Positions 8,689 to 16,482 of a stretch of 22,221 bases of DNA are shown here, piece by piece (within the stretch, counting starts at the first letter, position 1; each line of letters opens with the position of its first letter). Source of the stretch: a virus. Below the pieces are notes generated by a model. The model was not told the origin of the DNA and searched no databases. It worked only from the letters and a program-made list of their open reading frames with translations. The stretch covers positions 1 through 22,221 of IMG/VR virus record IMGVR_UViG_3300021389_000168. The stretch is one strand, 5' to 3'. Both the position numbers and the translations under genes were made by a program.

Positions 8689-8715
8689 AAAAAAAAGCCT
8701 GACCGAAGCCAAGCT
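8689..8715 (-). terminator. Rho-independent terminator after the tail tube gene
   Basis: Minus strand: AGCTTGGC, loop TTCG, GTCAGGCT, then a run of T. The 8-bp stem pairs fully if two G-U pairs are allowed, and the loop is a classic C(UUCG)G tetraloop. It lies 26 nt after the gp19 stop and before the leader of the gp26-like gene, so it separates the sheath/tube transcript from the tail-assembly and baseplate genes. Confidence 0.85.
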
Positions 8716-8741
8716 ATTTTTAAAAATATGTGTGAATTTTC

Positions 8742-9230
8742 TTAGAAATTTAAAATACAGTAATCTGGTTGTACTTCTAATGCAATTTCTTGAGCTGCAT
8801 TTTCAGTATCCCAATTAAAATCTCCGAAGTTAGCAGATGTAATTAATGCTCCTTTAATAATCCATTCAGATACTATGTCACCTACTGGTCCTAGTACATC
8901 TAATGTTAGATCTTTTTTATAGAAATCACTATATCCATCTCTACCTGTTACTGATTCGTGATGTAATCTTACCCATTCCATTACTGCTTGCGCACCTGAT
9001 GGAGTAATTGGGTCAAACAACGTCATTGAAATTGGAGCCCATGTAGATTTACCTTTAACAAATCGTTGAACGTTAATATGATTTAAAGCTACTGTACCTT
9101 GGTTTAATGTTACAGCTCCCATACCTTTAATTTGGTAAGATGGAATCCCATCTACATAAAGAATAAATCTATTCTTTTGTTTTGGCTCAAATGCTGTAAA
9201 AAATATTTCGTTTGGGTCTAATACTGCCAT
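8742..9230 (-). CDS. 19: Tail tube protein, gp19-like
   Basis: 162 residues, against 163 in T4 gp19. It starts MAVLDPNEIFFTAFEPKQKN, followed by RFILYVDGIPSYQIKGMG, the usual opening of T4-type tube proteins. Later motifs are KGKSTWAPISMTLFDPITPS and SEWIIKGALITSANFGDFNW. It forms the inner tube through which DNA passes, surrounded by gp18. It follows the sheath gene directly, as in T4. The A-rich leader has no Shine-Dalgarno but carries the conserved element 18 nt upstream. A strong terminator follows. Identification is firm from length, motifs and order. Confidence 0.93.
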   Translation of the reverse strand: MAVLDPNEIFFTAFEPKQKNRFILYVDGIPSYQIKGMGAVTLNQGTVALNHINVQRFVKGKSTWAPISMTLFDPITPSGAQAVMEWVRLHHESVTGRDGYSDFYKKDLTLDVLGPVGDIVSEWIIKGALITSANFGDFNWDTENAAQEIALEVQPDYCILNF

Positions 9231-9248
9231 TTTATTATTTTATTTTAT

Positions 9249-9258
9249 TATAAATATT
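9249..9258 (-). promoter_or_regulatory. Conserved leader element before gp19
   Basis: Minus-strand AATATTTATA followed by ATAAAATAAAA ends 18 nt before the ATG at 9230, inside the 42-nt gp18-gp19 gap. It may give the tube gene its own transcript. Confidence 0.5.
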
Positions 9259-9272
9259 CCGTTTTTTAGTTT

Positions 9273-11273
9273 TTATGATGGAAATGTTGCTCCTGTTGGT
9301 AGAACATTGAAATCCAAGATTATAAATTCAGCTGTTTTAGTTGGTTGTAAATAAATTTGACCTACTAACTCATTTCTATCAATAACATCTGGTGTGTTAT
9401 TTGTAGCATCCATTACTACTTTAAATGAATACAATCCTTGTCTTTGTTGTACTGATTCTAAATATGGATTAACTTGTGCTAGGAAACTATTTCTAGTACT
9501 TATTGTGTTTTGTTCAAATACTAAATTATCTGATACTTGTACAATATAATCTTTAAGTGCTATTAATAATCTACGTACATTTACTCTATCTAGAGCACTT
9601 GCTCTTTTCTGTAATGTTTTTTGTCCAAATACTACTGTTCCACTTCCTGGGAAAGTTGCAATTGGGTTAACATTTGCTTCATATAATGTATCTCTATTTC
9701 CTGATGTTAATTTTCTTTCAGCTCTTATTACATTTCCTAAAGCTCCTCTAATTAGACCTGCTGGTGCAAACCATGGGTCAGATGATGCGTCTGTAAACGC
9801 ATATACGCCTGGTATAAACACGGACGCTGGGCTCCACACAGATTGTGCGGTATTAGGATCAATCGATTGTAACCACGGCCAATACGTAGCTGCATAACTT
9901 GAATCAAATGCACCTGCTTGTGTAGTTACTGTATTAATTGTTGAATTGTAAGGTACTAAATCAACTACTGCCATACAATCAGTTCTTCCTTGTGCTAAAT
10001 TAACCATTTGGTTAACTTGTGAAGCATGTAAAGAATGTATTAAACCTGGAGCTGATATTACATTAAATTGGTAATCATCTGCATTTGTTAATAGGTTTAA
10101 AGATTGTGTATAGTCGTTAGCACTAATACCTTGTATGTTATTTGCATCAATATTTTCGTTAAATTTAGCATCATTGTTTTCAATGTTTACTCCGTTTCCT
10201 CCTTGGAATGAACCTGAACCTACAATTGGTAGGCTACTAAAGAATGAAGATTTTGCTGCTCCATTATTATCAAAATATTGTGGTGTAGGAGTTAATACAC
10301 TTGAAACTCTTACATAAGCACTTCTGTTAGGATAGTTACCATTTGTTTTAACATAGTAATCTGATCCATCTTGTTCTACTGTATAGTAGGTATCTCCAAT
10401 TGCTCTAGCTACATAGTTAGGAGCTGTTGGATCCATTGATAAGTTATTATAAGACTCTAATATTGCTTTTTGATTAGATACATCATTTCCTCTTCTAATA
10501 AATAAAGCGAATTGTCCAGATGCTGTGTTTTGTGATGGAATTTCCCATCTTAAATTATCTGCTGTACCTAATGATAGTGCTCCATTAGCTAAGTCCCCAG
10601 TAGATGAATAATTATTCATTATTGCACCTTCTGATAAAGTAGATAATACAAAAGCATTTCCATTTATAATATTAGCAGCTGTTAATGTTATTGCTAAATT
10701 TACAGTACCACCTATTACACCTGATGCTATTTCTAATGAATCACCTGCTACATATCCTGTACCTGCTGTAAATTTAATACTAGTTACAGCATTTCCTGCT
10801 ATTACTAGAACTGCTGCTGCAGTTGAAGCACCACTTCCCCCAGTAATTGATCCTGCAGGGACTGTTAAGCTTGAATTGTTAGTTGCATCTGTACTATTAG
10901 TTGTAATTGAACCGCTTGCGTTAAAAGTTGTGTTTAAAACACCACTTGCTACTGCTGCATTTTGGATGCTTGAAGAAGCTTCACTAAATGATCCAGTTAC
11001 TACTCTAGTAACTAGTAATGATTCACCACCTTGTTCAAAATAGTTTTGTGCTGCTGTTGAGTTTAAATATGTGTAGTATTGACTGCCACTTTCTACTGTG
11101 CCACCAAAAATAGCTTGATATTGTGAAAATGATGAAACTGCAGTTGGAATACCTACAGGTCCCATAACTGCTGGTCCAACAATTGCCGCACCATAAGTTA
11201 CGGGTCTTGAACCAATAAAAGATTGATCATTTTCTCTTGCTAATACACCGGGAGATATTAATGTTTCTGCCAT
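9273..11273 (-). CDS. 18: Contractile tail sheath protein, gp18-like
   Basis: 666 residues, close to T4 gp18 (659). The N-terminus MAETLISPGVLARENDQSFI matches the typical sheath opening 'SPGV...E.D.S'. The C-terminal core has NVRRLLIALKDYIVQVSDNL, FEQNTISTRNSFLAQVNPYL and the ending EFIILDFNVLPTGATFPS, all standard for gp18 relatives. A variable, Gly/Ser/Thr/Ala-rich region covers about residues 95-230. Within it, about 141-198 contains a GTGYVAGDSLEI module related to one in the gp13-like neck protein. The sheath contracts to drive the tube through the host envelope. The gene is followed by gp19. Codons at this start are A-rich with no clear Shine-Dalgarno; a conserved leader element lies 30 nt upstream. 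Confidence 0.95.
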   Translation of the reverse strand: MAETLISPGVLARENDQSFIGSRPVTYGAAIVGPAVMGPVGIPTAVSSFSQYQAIFGGTVESGSQYYTYLNSTAAQNYFEQGGESLLVTRVVTGSFSEASSSIQNAAVASGVLNTTFNASGSITTNSTDATNNSSLTVPAGSITGGSGASTAAAVLVIAGNAVTSIKFTAGTGYVAGDSLEIASGVIGGTVNLAITLTAANIINGNAFVLSTLSEGAIMNNYSSTGDLANGALSLGTADNLRWEIPSQNTASGQFALFIRRGNDVSNQKAILESYNNLSMDPTAPNYVARAIGDTYYTVEQDGSDYYVKTNGNYPNRSAYVRVSSVLTPTPQYFDNNGAAKSSFFSSLPIVGSGSFQGGNGVNIENNDAKFNENIDANNIQGISANDYTQSLNLLTNADDYQFNVISAPGLIHSLHASQVNQMVNLAQGRTDCMAVVDLVPYNSTINTVTTQAGAFDSSYAATYWPWLQSIDPNTAQSVWSPASVFIPGVYAFTDASSDPWFAPAGLIRGALGNVIRAERKLTSGNRDTLYEANVNPIATFPGSGTVVFGQKTLQKRASALDRVNVRRLLIALKDYIVQVSDNLVFEQNTISTRNSFLAQVNPYLESVQQRQGLYSFKVVMDATNNTPDVIDRNELVGQIYLQPTKTAEFIILDFNVLPTGATFPS
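10680..10853 (-). other. Glycine-rich 'GTGY' module in the sheath protein
   Basis: Encodes about residues 141-198 of the sheath. The pattern is G-T/S-G-Y-V-x-x-(D)-x-L-x-I, followed by a Gly pair and a hydrophobic strand. A like module lies in the gp13-like protein at 13563-13754. Confidence 0.55.
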
Positions 11274-11303
11274 TGTCTTATATTATATTTAATATTGTTT
11301 TGT

Positions 11304-11313
11304 TATAAATATT
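11304..11313 (-). promoter_or_regulatory. Conserved leader element before gp18
   Basis: Minus-strand AATATTTATA followed by ACAAAAC ends 30 nt before the sheath ATG at 11273, the longest spacing among the copies. Sheath is needed in high copy, which fits a promoter. Confidence 0.5.
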
Positions 11314-11331
11314 GGAAACTATTTCAAAAAT

Positions 11332-11604
11332 CTATTCTACTGCAGTAAATTCTCCAGTTTCTAGGTCTATGTTACCATCACCATATTTTTCTGTTAAATC
11401 TTTAGCATTTACTTTTTGCTCTTTTGAAAGATTTTCGAAATCATTTCTTAAATTTTTTCTTCTTTCTTTTAAACTTTCTATGCTTATTTCTAAAGCATTA
11501 ATGTCTAAATCTAAAATTCCTAAGTTAAATACGATTTCGTTATTTTTACTTTGGATATCTTTTAGTTTTGTAATTTCTTCTTCTTGTAACTTAATTATTG
11601 ACAT
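11332..11604 (-). CDS. Small coiled-coil protein between gp15 and gp18, unknown function
   Basis: 90 residues, MSIIKLQEEEITKLKDIQSK. Residues 1-70 are rich in Leu, Ile, Lys and Glu in a heptad-like pattern and should form a coiled coil. The C-terminus carries EKYGDGNIDLETGEFTAVE, a short ordered-looking tail that I recall from similar small proteins in marine T4-like phages. There is no membrane segment or signal peptide. An A-rich leader with the conserved element lies 15 nt upstream of the ATG at 11604. Placed between the tail terminator and the sheath, it may help tail assembly, but no T4 homologue is recognised. Confidence 0.75.
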   Translation of the reverse strand: MSIIKLQEEEITKLKDIQSKNNEIVFNLGILDLDINALEISIESLKERRKNLRNDFENLSKEQKVNAKDLTEKYGDGNIDLETGEFTAVE

Positions 11605-11619
11605 AATTTTTTATTTTAT

Positions 11620-11629
11620 TATAAATATT
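11620..11629 (-). promoter_or_regulatory. Conserved leader element before the 90-aa gene
   Basis: Minus-strand AATATTTATA followed by ATAAAATAAAAAA ends 15 nt before the ATG at 11604, in the 41-nt gap after the gp15-like gene. Confidence 0.5.
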
Positions 11630-11645
11630 AATAAATTGATTAAAA

Positions 11646-12590
11646 TTAATCTCTTTTTCTACCATCCCATGTTGGATTCCAAATAACATCACTATCTTGA
11701 AGATTACTAATAGCTTCAGTAGTAATTGTAACTTTTGCCTTAGAATTATACTTCTTAGTAGAATTTAAATCCTTTTGAATAGTATCTGGGATTAAATATC
11801 CACGTAATCTAATATTAAATGTTCCAGTAACCAACCTATCTTTATTAACTGTTAATTCAGTTGCTGTGTTAAAACTATCAATAAATGATCTAAACATATA
11901 TCTTTCAGGATTACCCCAGTAAGCATCTGATGCGTATTCACATGATTCTACAATTTTATTTAATTGTTCCATGTAATATGTTTGTATAAGGCAGCTATAT
12001 TCTAATGTTACATAATCAGGTTGCGCTACAACATGAAAAGTATCAACTGGTCTTCTATTATTTAAGGTACCAAAATTACTATAGAAATTTTTACTGCTAA
12101 ATTGTTTTGAAAATACACCATATAAATTAGGCATATTAGCATCTAATTTATTTGCTACTGTTCTGTCTTTTGTTATTGTGTCTCTTTTAATTACAATAAT
12201 AGGCAACATAATAGCACCTTTTTTATCTCTATAATATCCATCACGTTGAAATGATTTCCATCTTTCAGGAGCACCATATATTACTGGTACTTCCCTACGT
12301 TGACCATTTTGTAATACAAAAGGTTTAATTTTATTTTCAAAATAATAAAACACAGCTTCATCTATATCTTTAACACCTACTGAGAATTGTTTAGTATCAT
12401 CATCTTTAAAACTCATTTGTGATGATCTATTATGTTGTATACCTGTTTCGTTATAATTTGGGTTATTAGGTATAACAGCATCATTAGGGTTTCCTACTCT
12501 ACCACGGTTTTCTATCCCACTAAAAGCATCGTGTTTTTTTTCGCTTAAAGTTAATTGTGACTTTGGTATTGGTTTTCTTGGTTTTGCCAT
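11646..12590 (-). CDS. 15: Tail terminator / sheath stabiliser, gp15-like
   Basis: 314 residues; T4 gp15 has 272. After a charged, probably flexible N-terminus of about 65 residues, the core includes VPVIYGAPERWKSFQRDGYY (101-120), the best gp15 signature, then IMLPIIVIKRDTITKDRT and LEYSCLIQTYYMEQLNKIVE. In T4, gp15 forms the ring that ends the tail tube and sheath and joins the tail to the neck. The ATG overlaps the stop of the gp14-like gene (TAATG), so translation is coupled. The extra length lies mainly in the N-terminal extension. Order 13-14-15 is the same as in T4. Confidence 0.87.
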   Translation of the reverse strand: MAKPRKPIPKSQLTLSEKKHDAFSGIENRGRVGNPNDAVIPNNPNYNETGIQHNRSSQMSFKDDDTKQFSVGVKDIDEAVFYYFENKIKPFVLQNGQRREVPVIYGAPERWKSFQRDGYYRDKKGAIMLPIIVIKRDTITKDRTVANKLDANMPNLYGVFSKQFSSKNFYSNFGTLNNRRPVDTFHVVAQPDYVTLEYSCLIQTYYMEQLNKIVESCEYASDAYWGNPERYMFRSFIDSFNTATELTVNKDRLVTGTFNIRLRGYLIPDTIQKDLNSTKKYNSKAKVTITTEAISNLQDSDVIWNPTWDGRKRD

Positions 12591-13120
12591 TAGAATCTTT
12601 CTTGATATGGTGAAATAGCTACTTTATCAGCAGGTATGTAATATGTAGAAACTAAAATTGATATGTTATTACCAAACTCTTCTAGTCCTGGATTTAGTGG
12701 ATTTAATTGTCCATCAGAATCATTATTAGGATAATCTGGATTTTTACCTCCCCAATATTGGTTAGCTACTGTGCTTTGCACTCCGTAATATCCTTCTTCA
12801 TATAATATAATATCTCCTACTCTTGGAACAACATCTTTTTCTACTAAATCATCTCTTAAAAAATAAAATTCAATAGGTTGATTAAATTGTATACCTTCTA
12901 TATTTTCACCATATTCTTGGTTTGATCTATTTATTAAAGTATTAAATAAGAAAGGACCATTATAATATTTTTCCTCTGCTGCTTCTCCATAAATGTTAAC
13001 TTTTGTTTGTTCTAGTTGAAACTGATAGATTGCAGCTTGTTGGGTTATTACATTACCCATTACTTCTCTATTTAAGTGTCTCATAAGGGACCAGTCCCTC
13101 TGTCTAGTAAACATTGCCAT
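12590..13120 (-). CDS. 14: Neck protein, gp14-like
   Basis: 176 residues, shorter than T4 gp14 (256). Motifs typical of the family are QTKVNIYGEAAEEKYYNGP, NIEGIQFNQPIEFYFLRDDL and VPRVGDIILYEEGYYGVQ. T4 gp14 joins gp13 to form the neck that seals the packaged head and accepts the tail. It starts 1 nt after the stop of the gp13-like gene and overlaps gp15 at its end, forming a tightly coupled 13-14-15 set. The 'INRSNQEYGENIEG' segment fits gp14 better than other head-tail connectors. Assignment relies on motif memory and gene order, not on a search. Confidence 0.8.
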   Translation of the reverse strand: MAMFTRQRDWSLMRHLNREVMGNVITQQAAIYQFQLEQTKVNIYGEAAEEKYYNGPFLFNTLINRSNQEYGENIEGIQFNQPIEFYFLRDDLVEKDVVPRVGDIILYEEGYYGVQSTVANQYWGGKNPDYPNNDSDGQLNPLNPGLEEFGNNISILVSTYYIPADKVAISPYQERF

Positions 13121-13121
13121 A

Positions 13122-14609
13122 TTATGCTATATATATTGTGTAGGGCACTTGTTGTAACTCAACCATCTTTGATTCAGCTTCAGATGCTCTTCTATTTAAT
13201 AATGCTTGTCTCGATGTTTCATCAAGATATGTTCTTAATCTTTCTATTAATGCTGTTTTTTCTGCTGTTGCTGCTGAAATTAAATCACCTTGATTTAGAT
13301 TAACTTCGGCATTCGGTATAGGTATACTACTATATTTACCTCTTACATACCCTAACATTTCTTTACATAAAGCTAATGAATATTCAAAAATCCAACTTCT
13401 ACCTACTGAGTTAATTTGATTATAATCAGGGTTAGAATATGGGGTATTTGATACATTTGTTACTCTATCATTCATTAATTGTATTGAACTAGAAACTCTT
13501 TCATCTCTTAAAATATACTCAAACCATACTTTACCAGCTGAGCATATTTCATTTAAATCCGTTTGTTGAACTTTAAATACAGCATCTCCAGATACTCCTG
13601 AAAATCCTAATGATGTTAAAGTTGCTTGATCTACTGTTATTAAATCATTTACTACATAACCACTACCTGTAGTTATTACTGTTATTTCTGTAATTACTGA
13701 GCCATTCCCCGTAATTGTTCCTGTTGCTCCACTACCTGATACTGCTGTTAATGCCGTAGCAGCTGAAGTTTGTGCTATACTAGCATTAGGTACTGTTGTA
13801 GCTGGGATTTTATCTCCTATGATTAAAGAATTTCCTAAAACTATTGAATTTGAATCGTTTCCAGCATTAAATTCTGGGATTGGGAATATTCTTAACTTGT
13901 CATTTTTAATTTCAAATGAATAATTAGACATTCTAACCATTTCATTCATTTCTATTTGTTGTATTACTTGTAAGTCATAATTTAAAGGGGCCATTAAATA
14001 ACCCATTCCTTGACCAAACCCTCCAAATCCAACAATACCAGCTGCTACTGCTCCTCCAAATCCAAACCCGTTGTAAGGATCTAAATATCTTGCTGATGCT
14101 GGGAATGGTGGTTGATAAAATACTCTTTTTACTTCTAAACCTAACATATATTGTGAACCAGTATACCCACTAGCTGTCATAAAAGTTGAGAATGAATAAT
14201 CTTGTATACTTGAAGTTAAATCAAATGAACCTGAGTACCAAGGAACATTTCCTCCTGAACCTGCTTCTGCACCATATTGTTCTGTTAGTCTTACTATAGG
14301 CTCAAAACTTGGTGTTATAAGCGAATGGTTTAAATCACTACCAGTGGACGATCCCTCTAAAGATAATTGATTATCTCGTATTTTATACGCGTAAATTTCA
14401 TTACCATATGTTGTTACAGCCTCTTCAAAAGCAGTAAATATAGAAGAAGATTGTAATTCAATATCTGTTAGTGGGTATCCTAACCTAGAAGCAACAAATT
14501 TTGCTACTTTTACTGCATCACTTTTAAATTCTGCATCTGCATTATAAAACCCGAAAGGGACTGCGTCATCATTCCAGATTGGGCAACCATCATAAATTGG
14601 TACATTCAT
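13122..14609 (-). CDS. 13: Neck / head-completion protein, gp13-like
   Basis: 495 residues, longer than T4 gp13 (309). The N-terminal part VAKFVASRLGYPLTDIELQS, followed by IFTAFEEAVTTYGNEIYAY (58-75), matches the adaptor-like opening of gp13 relatives. The C-terminal part has LALCKEMLGYVRGKYSSIPI (412-431) and a long helix rich in Glu, Ala and Arg, also typical. Between them are a Gly-rich stretch (180-205, GFGFGGAVAAG) and a Gly/Thr module at about 286-349 (TTGSGYVVNDLITV) that resembles one in the sheath. These inserts account for much of the extra length. The protein would cap the portal after DNA packaging. It leads the gp13-14-15 set, downstream of the capsid terminator. Confidence 0.78.
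   Translation of the reverse strand: MNVPIYDGCPIWNDDAVPFGFYNADAEFKSDAVKVAKFVASRLGYPLTDIELQSSSIFTAFEEAVTTYGNEIYAYKIRDNQLSLEGSSTGSDLNHSLITPSFEPIVRLTEQYGAEAGSGGNVPWYSGSFDLTSSIQDYSFSTFMTASGYTGSQYMLGLEVKRVFYQPPFPASARYLDPYNGFGFGGAVAAGIVGFGGFGQGMGYLMAPLNYDLQVIQQIEMNEMVRMSNYSFEIKNDKLRIFPIPEFNAGNDSNSIVLGNSLIIGDKIPATTVPNASIAQTSAATALTAVSGSGATGTITGNGSVITEITVITTGSGYVVNDLITVDQATLTSLGFSGVSGDAVFKVQQTDLNEICSAGKVWFEYILRDERVSSSIQLMNDRVTNVSNTPYSNPDYNQINSVGRSWIFEYSLALCKEMLGYVRGKYSSIPIPNAEVNLNQGDLISAATAEKTALIERLRTYLDETSRQALLNRRASEAESKMVELQQVPYTIYIA
13563..13754 (-). other. Glycine-rich 'GSGY' module in the gp13-like protein
   Basis: Encodes about residues 286-349. It has GSGATGTITGNGSVI, then TTGSGYVVNDLITV, then a short spacer and a GDAVFKV strand. 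It parallels the sheath module at 10680-10853 in motif order. Confidence 0.55.
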
Positions 14610-14623
14610 AATTAGTATTTTGT

Positions 14624-14633
14624 TATAAATATG
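14624..14633 (-). promoter_or_regulatory. Leader element, copy proximal to gp13-like gene
   Basis: Minus-strand CATATTTATA followed by ACAAAATAC ends 14 nt before the ATG at 14609. With the copy at 14651 it forms a tandem pair just after the capsid terminator. Confidence 0.5.
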
Positions 14634-14650
14634 AAATATATTTTTATTAT

Positions 14651-14660
14651 TATAAATATG
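14651..14660 (-). promoter_or_regulatory. Leader element, copy distal to gp13-like gene
   Basis: Minus-strand CATATTTATA followed by ATAATAAAAA sits 17 nt upstream of the proximal copy and directly after the terminator T-run. A restart promoter for the neck genes is the likely role. Confidence 0.45.
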
Positions 14661-14688
14661 AAAAAAAAGCCCCGCTAATGCGGGGCTT
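14661..14688 (-). terminator. Strong rho-independent terminator after the major capsid gene
   Basis: A perfect 9-bp stem (AAGCCCCGC with GCGGGGCTT) with a 4-nt loop is followed on the minus strand by eight T in a row. It lies 26 nt after the gp23 stop. The plus strand also ends in a weaker T-rich stretch, so some bidirectional action is possible, but no plus-strand gene needs it. Confidence 0.92.
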
Positions 14689-14714
14689 AATTTTTGATCT
14701 AAATTAATCTATGA

Positions 14715-16448
14715 TTATAGAGTGTTTAAACCGTTTACTTCGATAGTACCATAAAATTCTGGTCTAACCATCTTCTTAGCATAACGAGTTAATAGACCTT
14801 TTCTTGGTGTGAAAGTGTCTGGATCGTATACTAGTGGAGTCATGATTAACGGAATATATGGAGCGAATACAGCACCACTTTCAAGGAACTGAGAACCTCT
14901 AAATCCTAAAAGGATTTTGTTTTCAGTCATGTAAGGGTTTTTGTAAACTTTATATCTACCATTGATTGAACCAACTTTTTGTACACCAAATGCGTAGCTT
15001 GCTTTAGCAGCATCGCCATCTGAATCAGCAGCAAATCCTGGAATACTTTCTAAGATTGTACCTACTGTTGGAGAACATACTAGGAAGTTTGCACCACCTC
15101 TTAATGTTTTCTGGTGTATAATGTTACTCAATTTTTGGATTTTAGTTCCTAATGTTTGGAACCATTGTCCTTGAGAGTTGTAGAAATTTAAATCACTTGT
15201 AGCTCCTGAAGAGTGTACAATTGATCTGTTGTTAACAGCTGACCATACTTCTGTTCCAGCAGCAGCGTCTTCAATTAACATACTTAAGATTTCTAAATCG
15301 ATCTCTAGTGAAATATATTCACTTAAGATTGAAGTTAATTCAGCTTCAGCATCTAATGCATGGTATGCATTTAAATCCTGTGCGAATTCTGGAGTCCATA
15401 CAGCTTTAAGTTTTCTAGTTTTAGCAACTATTGCAGATGATTTCATCTGAATGTTGATTTCTGGAATAACTTGGTCTGGACAACATCCTGCTGCATCACC
15501 TGATCCGCTTTCGTTGTTGTAAGCGTTAGGTACTGCATTTCCAGCTTCAAAGTCACCTCTGTACTTATCAGTTGGTTGGATTTGGTATACTACAGATACT
15601 GGGTCTCCAGCAGCAATTTCAGTAGCTCCATTTACTAATGAAGAAGAAGCTACGATGAAATATACGTGTCCTTCACCTTCGTATCTTGTAAATGCTGAAA
15701 GTTGTTTTCCTGCAGATCCTGTTATAGTTAAATTCAAGTTATCACTTGCTGGGTTAGCTTGTGAACCTGAAAATAATTGGAATCCTTGAACTCCTTTAAA
15801 GTCTGCAAATGCTAATGATGCTGTTGGTACACCTACTTTTACGTATACGTTATCAGCAGCAATTGAAGCAGAATAATCTGAATCATAATCCATATCTTTC
15901 CAAGTAGCGTTTGCTACTGTAGTTGTTCCAGACATAGATTGTGAATTTTGGACAGAATATCCAAATCTACCTGCACCATAAAGTCCACCTTGGTTTGTGT
16001 TACCAAATGGAGCAGTATTTGCTGTAGTGTTACCATATAAAGAGTCTCCTGCTTTAAATGGTGTTTTGTCGTTTCCATATTGGAAATCTAGGAAAAATAC
16101 TAGACCAGAAGGTAAGTTCATTGGTTGAACGCTAACAAATTCTTTTGCTGCGATCTGTCCAAATACTTTTCTTACTAATGGTAAAGCAACTCCTGCCCAC
16201 TGTCCACCAATGTTGGTAGCAGTTTGGCTTTGGAAAGTTCCTGAAGAGGCTGAACCTCCACCAGTTGAACTTTGCTCAACAACAAGTTGTTTAGCTTGGT
16301 TTTCAAGAATGATACCCATATTGTTTTTGTGGGAACCATCTAAACCTTCTAACAAACCTGTCTTTTCCCACTTACCAGCTAATTTAGCTGCATCAGACTG
16401 TAAAGACTGATATGGGTTAGCGCTTTCTAAAAGAGAATTTAAGCTCAT
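14715..16448 (-). CDS. 23: Major capsid protein, gp23-like
   Basis: 577 residues; T4 gp23 has 521. The signature block KTRKLKAVWTPEFAQDLNAY (343-362), followed by LDAEAELTSILSEYISLEID, is diagnostic of T4-type capsid proteins, as is WAGVALPLVRKVFGQIAAKE near residue 84. The N-terminus should be a scaffold-like propeptide removed by the gp21 protease. Candidate (I/L/V)-x-E sites are at Glu49 (ILE) and Glu58 (VVE), just before a Gly/Ser-rich linker. A variable insertion lies at about 130-310. The final sequence is ARPEFYG-like (VRPEFYGTIEVNGLNTL). No Shine-Dalgarno is visible; the leader is A-rich. A strong terminator follows, consistent with very high expression as a separate transcript with the scaffold. 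Confidence 0.97.
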   Translation of the reverse strand: MSLNSLLESANPYQSLQSDAAKLAGKWEKTGLLEGLDGSHKNNMGIILENQAKQLVVEQSSTGGGSASSGTFQSQTATNIGGQWAGVALPLVRKVFGQIAAKEFVSVQPMNLPSGLVFFLDFQYGNDKTPFKAGDSLYGNTTANTAPFGNTNQGGLYGAGRFGYSVQNSQSMSGTTTVANATWKDMDYDSDYSASIAADNVYVKVGVPTASLAFADFKGVQGFQLFSGSQANPASDNLNLTITGSAGKQLSAFTRYEGEGHVYFIVASSSLVNGATEIAAGDPVSVVYQIQPTDKYRGDFEAGNAVPNAYNNESGSGDAAGCCPDQVIPEINIQMKSSAIVAKTRKLKAVWTPEFAQDLNAYHALDAEAELTSILSEYISLEIDLEILSMLIEDAAAGTEVWSAVNNRSIVHSSGATSDLNFYNSQGQWFQTLGTKIQKLSNIIHQKTLRGGANFLVCSPTVGTILESIPGFAADSDGDAAKASYAFGVQKVGSINGRYKVYKNPYMTENKILLGFRGSQFLESGAVFAPYIPLIMTPLVYDPDTFTPRKGLLTRYAKKMVRPEFYGTIEVNGLNTL

Positions 16449-16463
16449 AATAAATAGTTTTAA

Positions 16464-16478
16464 GTTTTGTTAATAATT
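16464..16478 (-). promoter_or_regulatory. Degenerate copy of the leader element before gp23
   Basis: Minus-strand AATTATTAACAAAAC matches the gp18 leader element at 12 of 15 positions by eye and lies in the 34-nt gp22-gp23 gap. It is weaker than the other copies. Confidence 0.3.
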
Positions 16479-16482
16479 ATTT

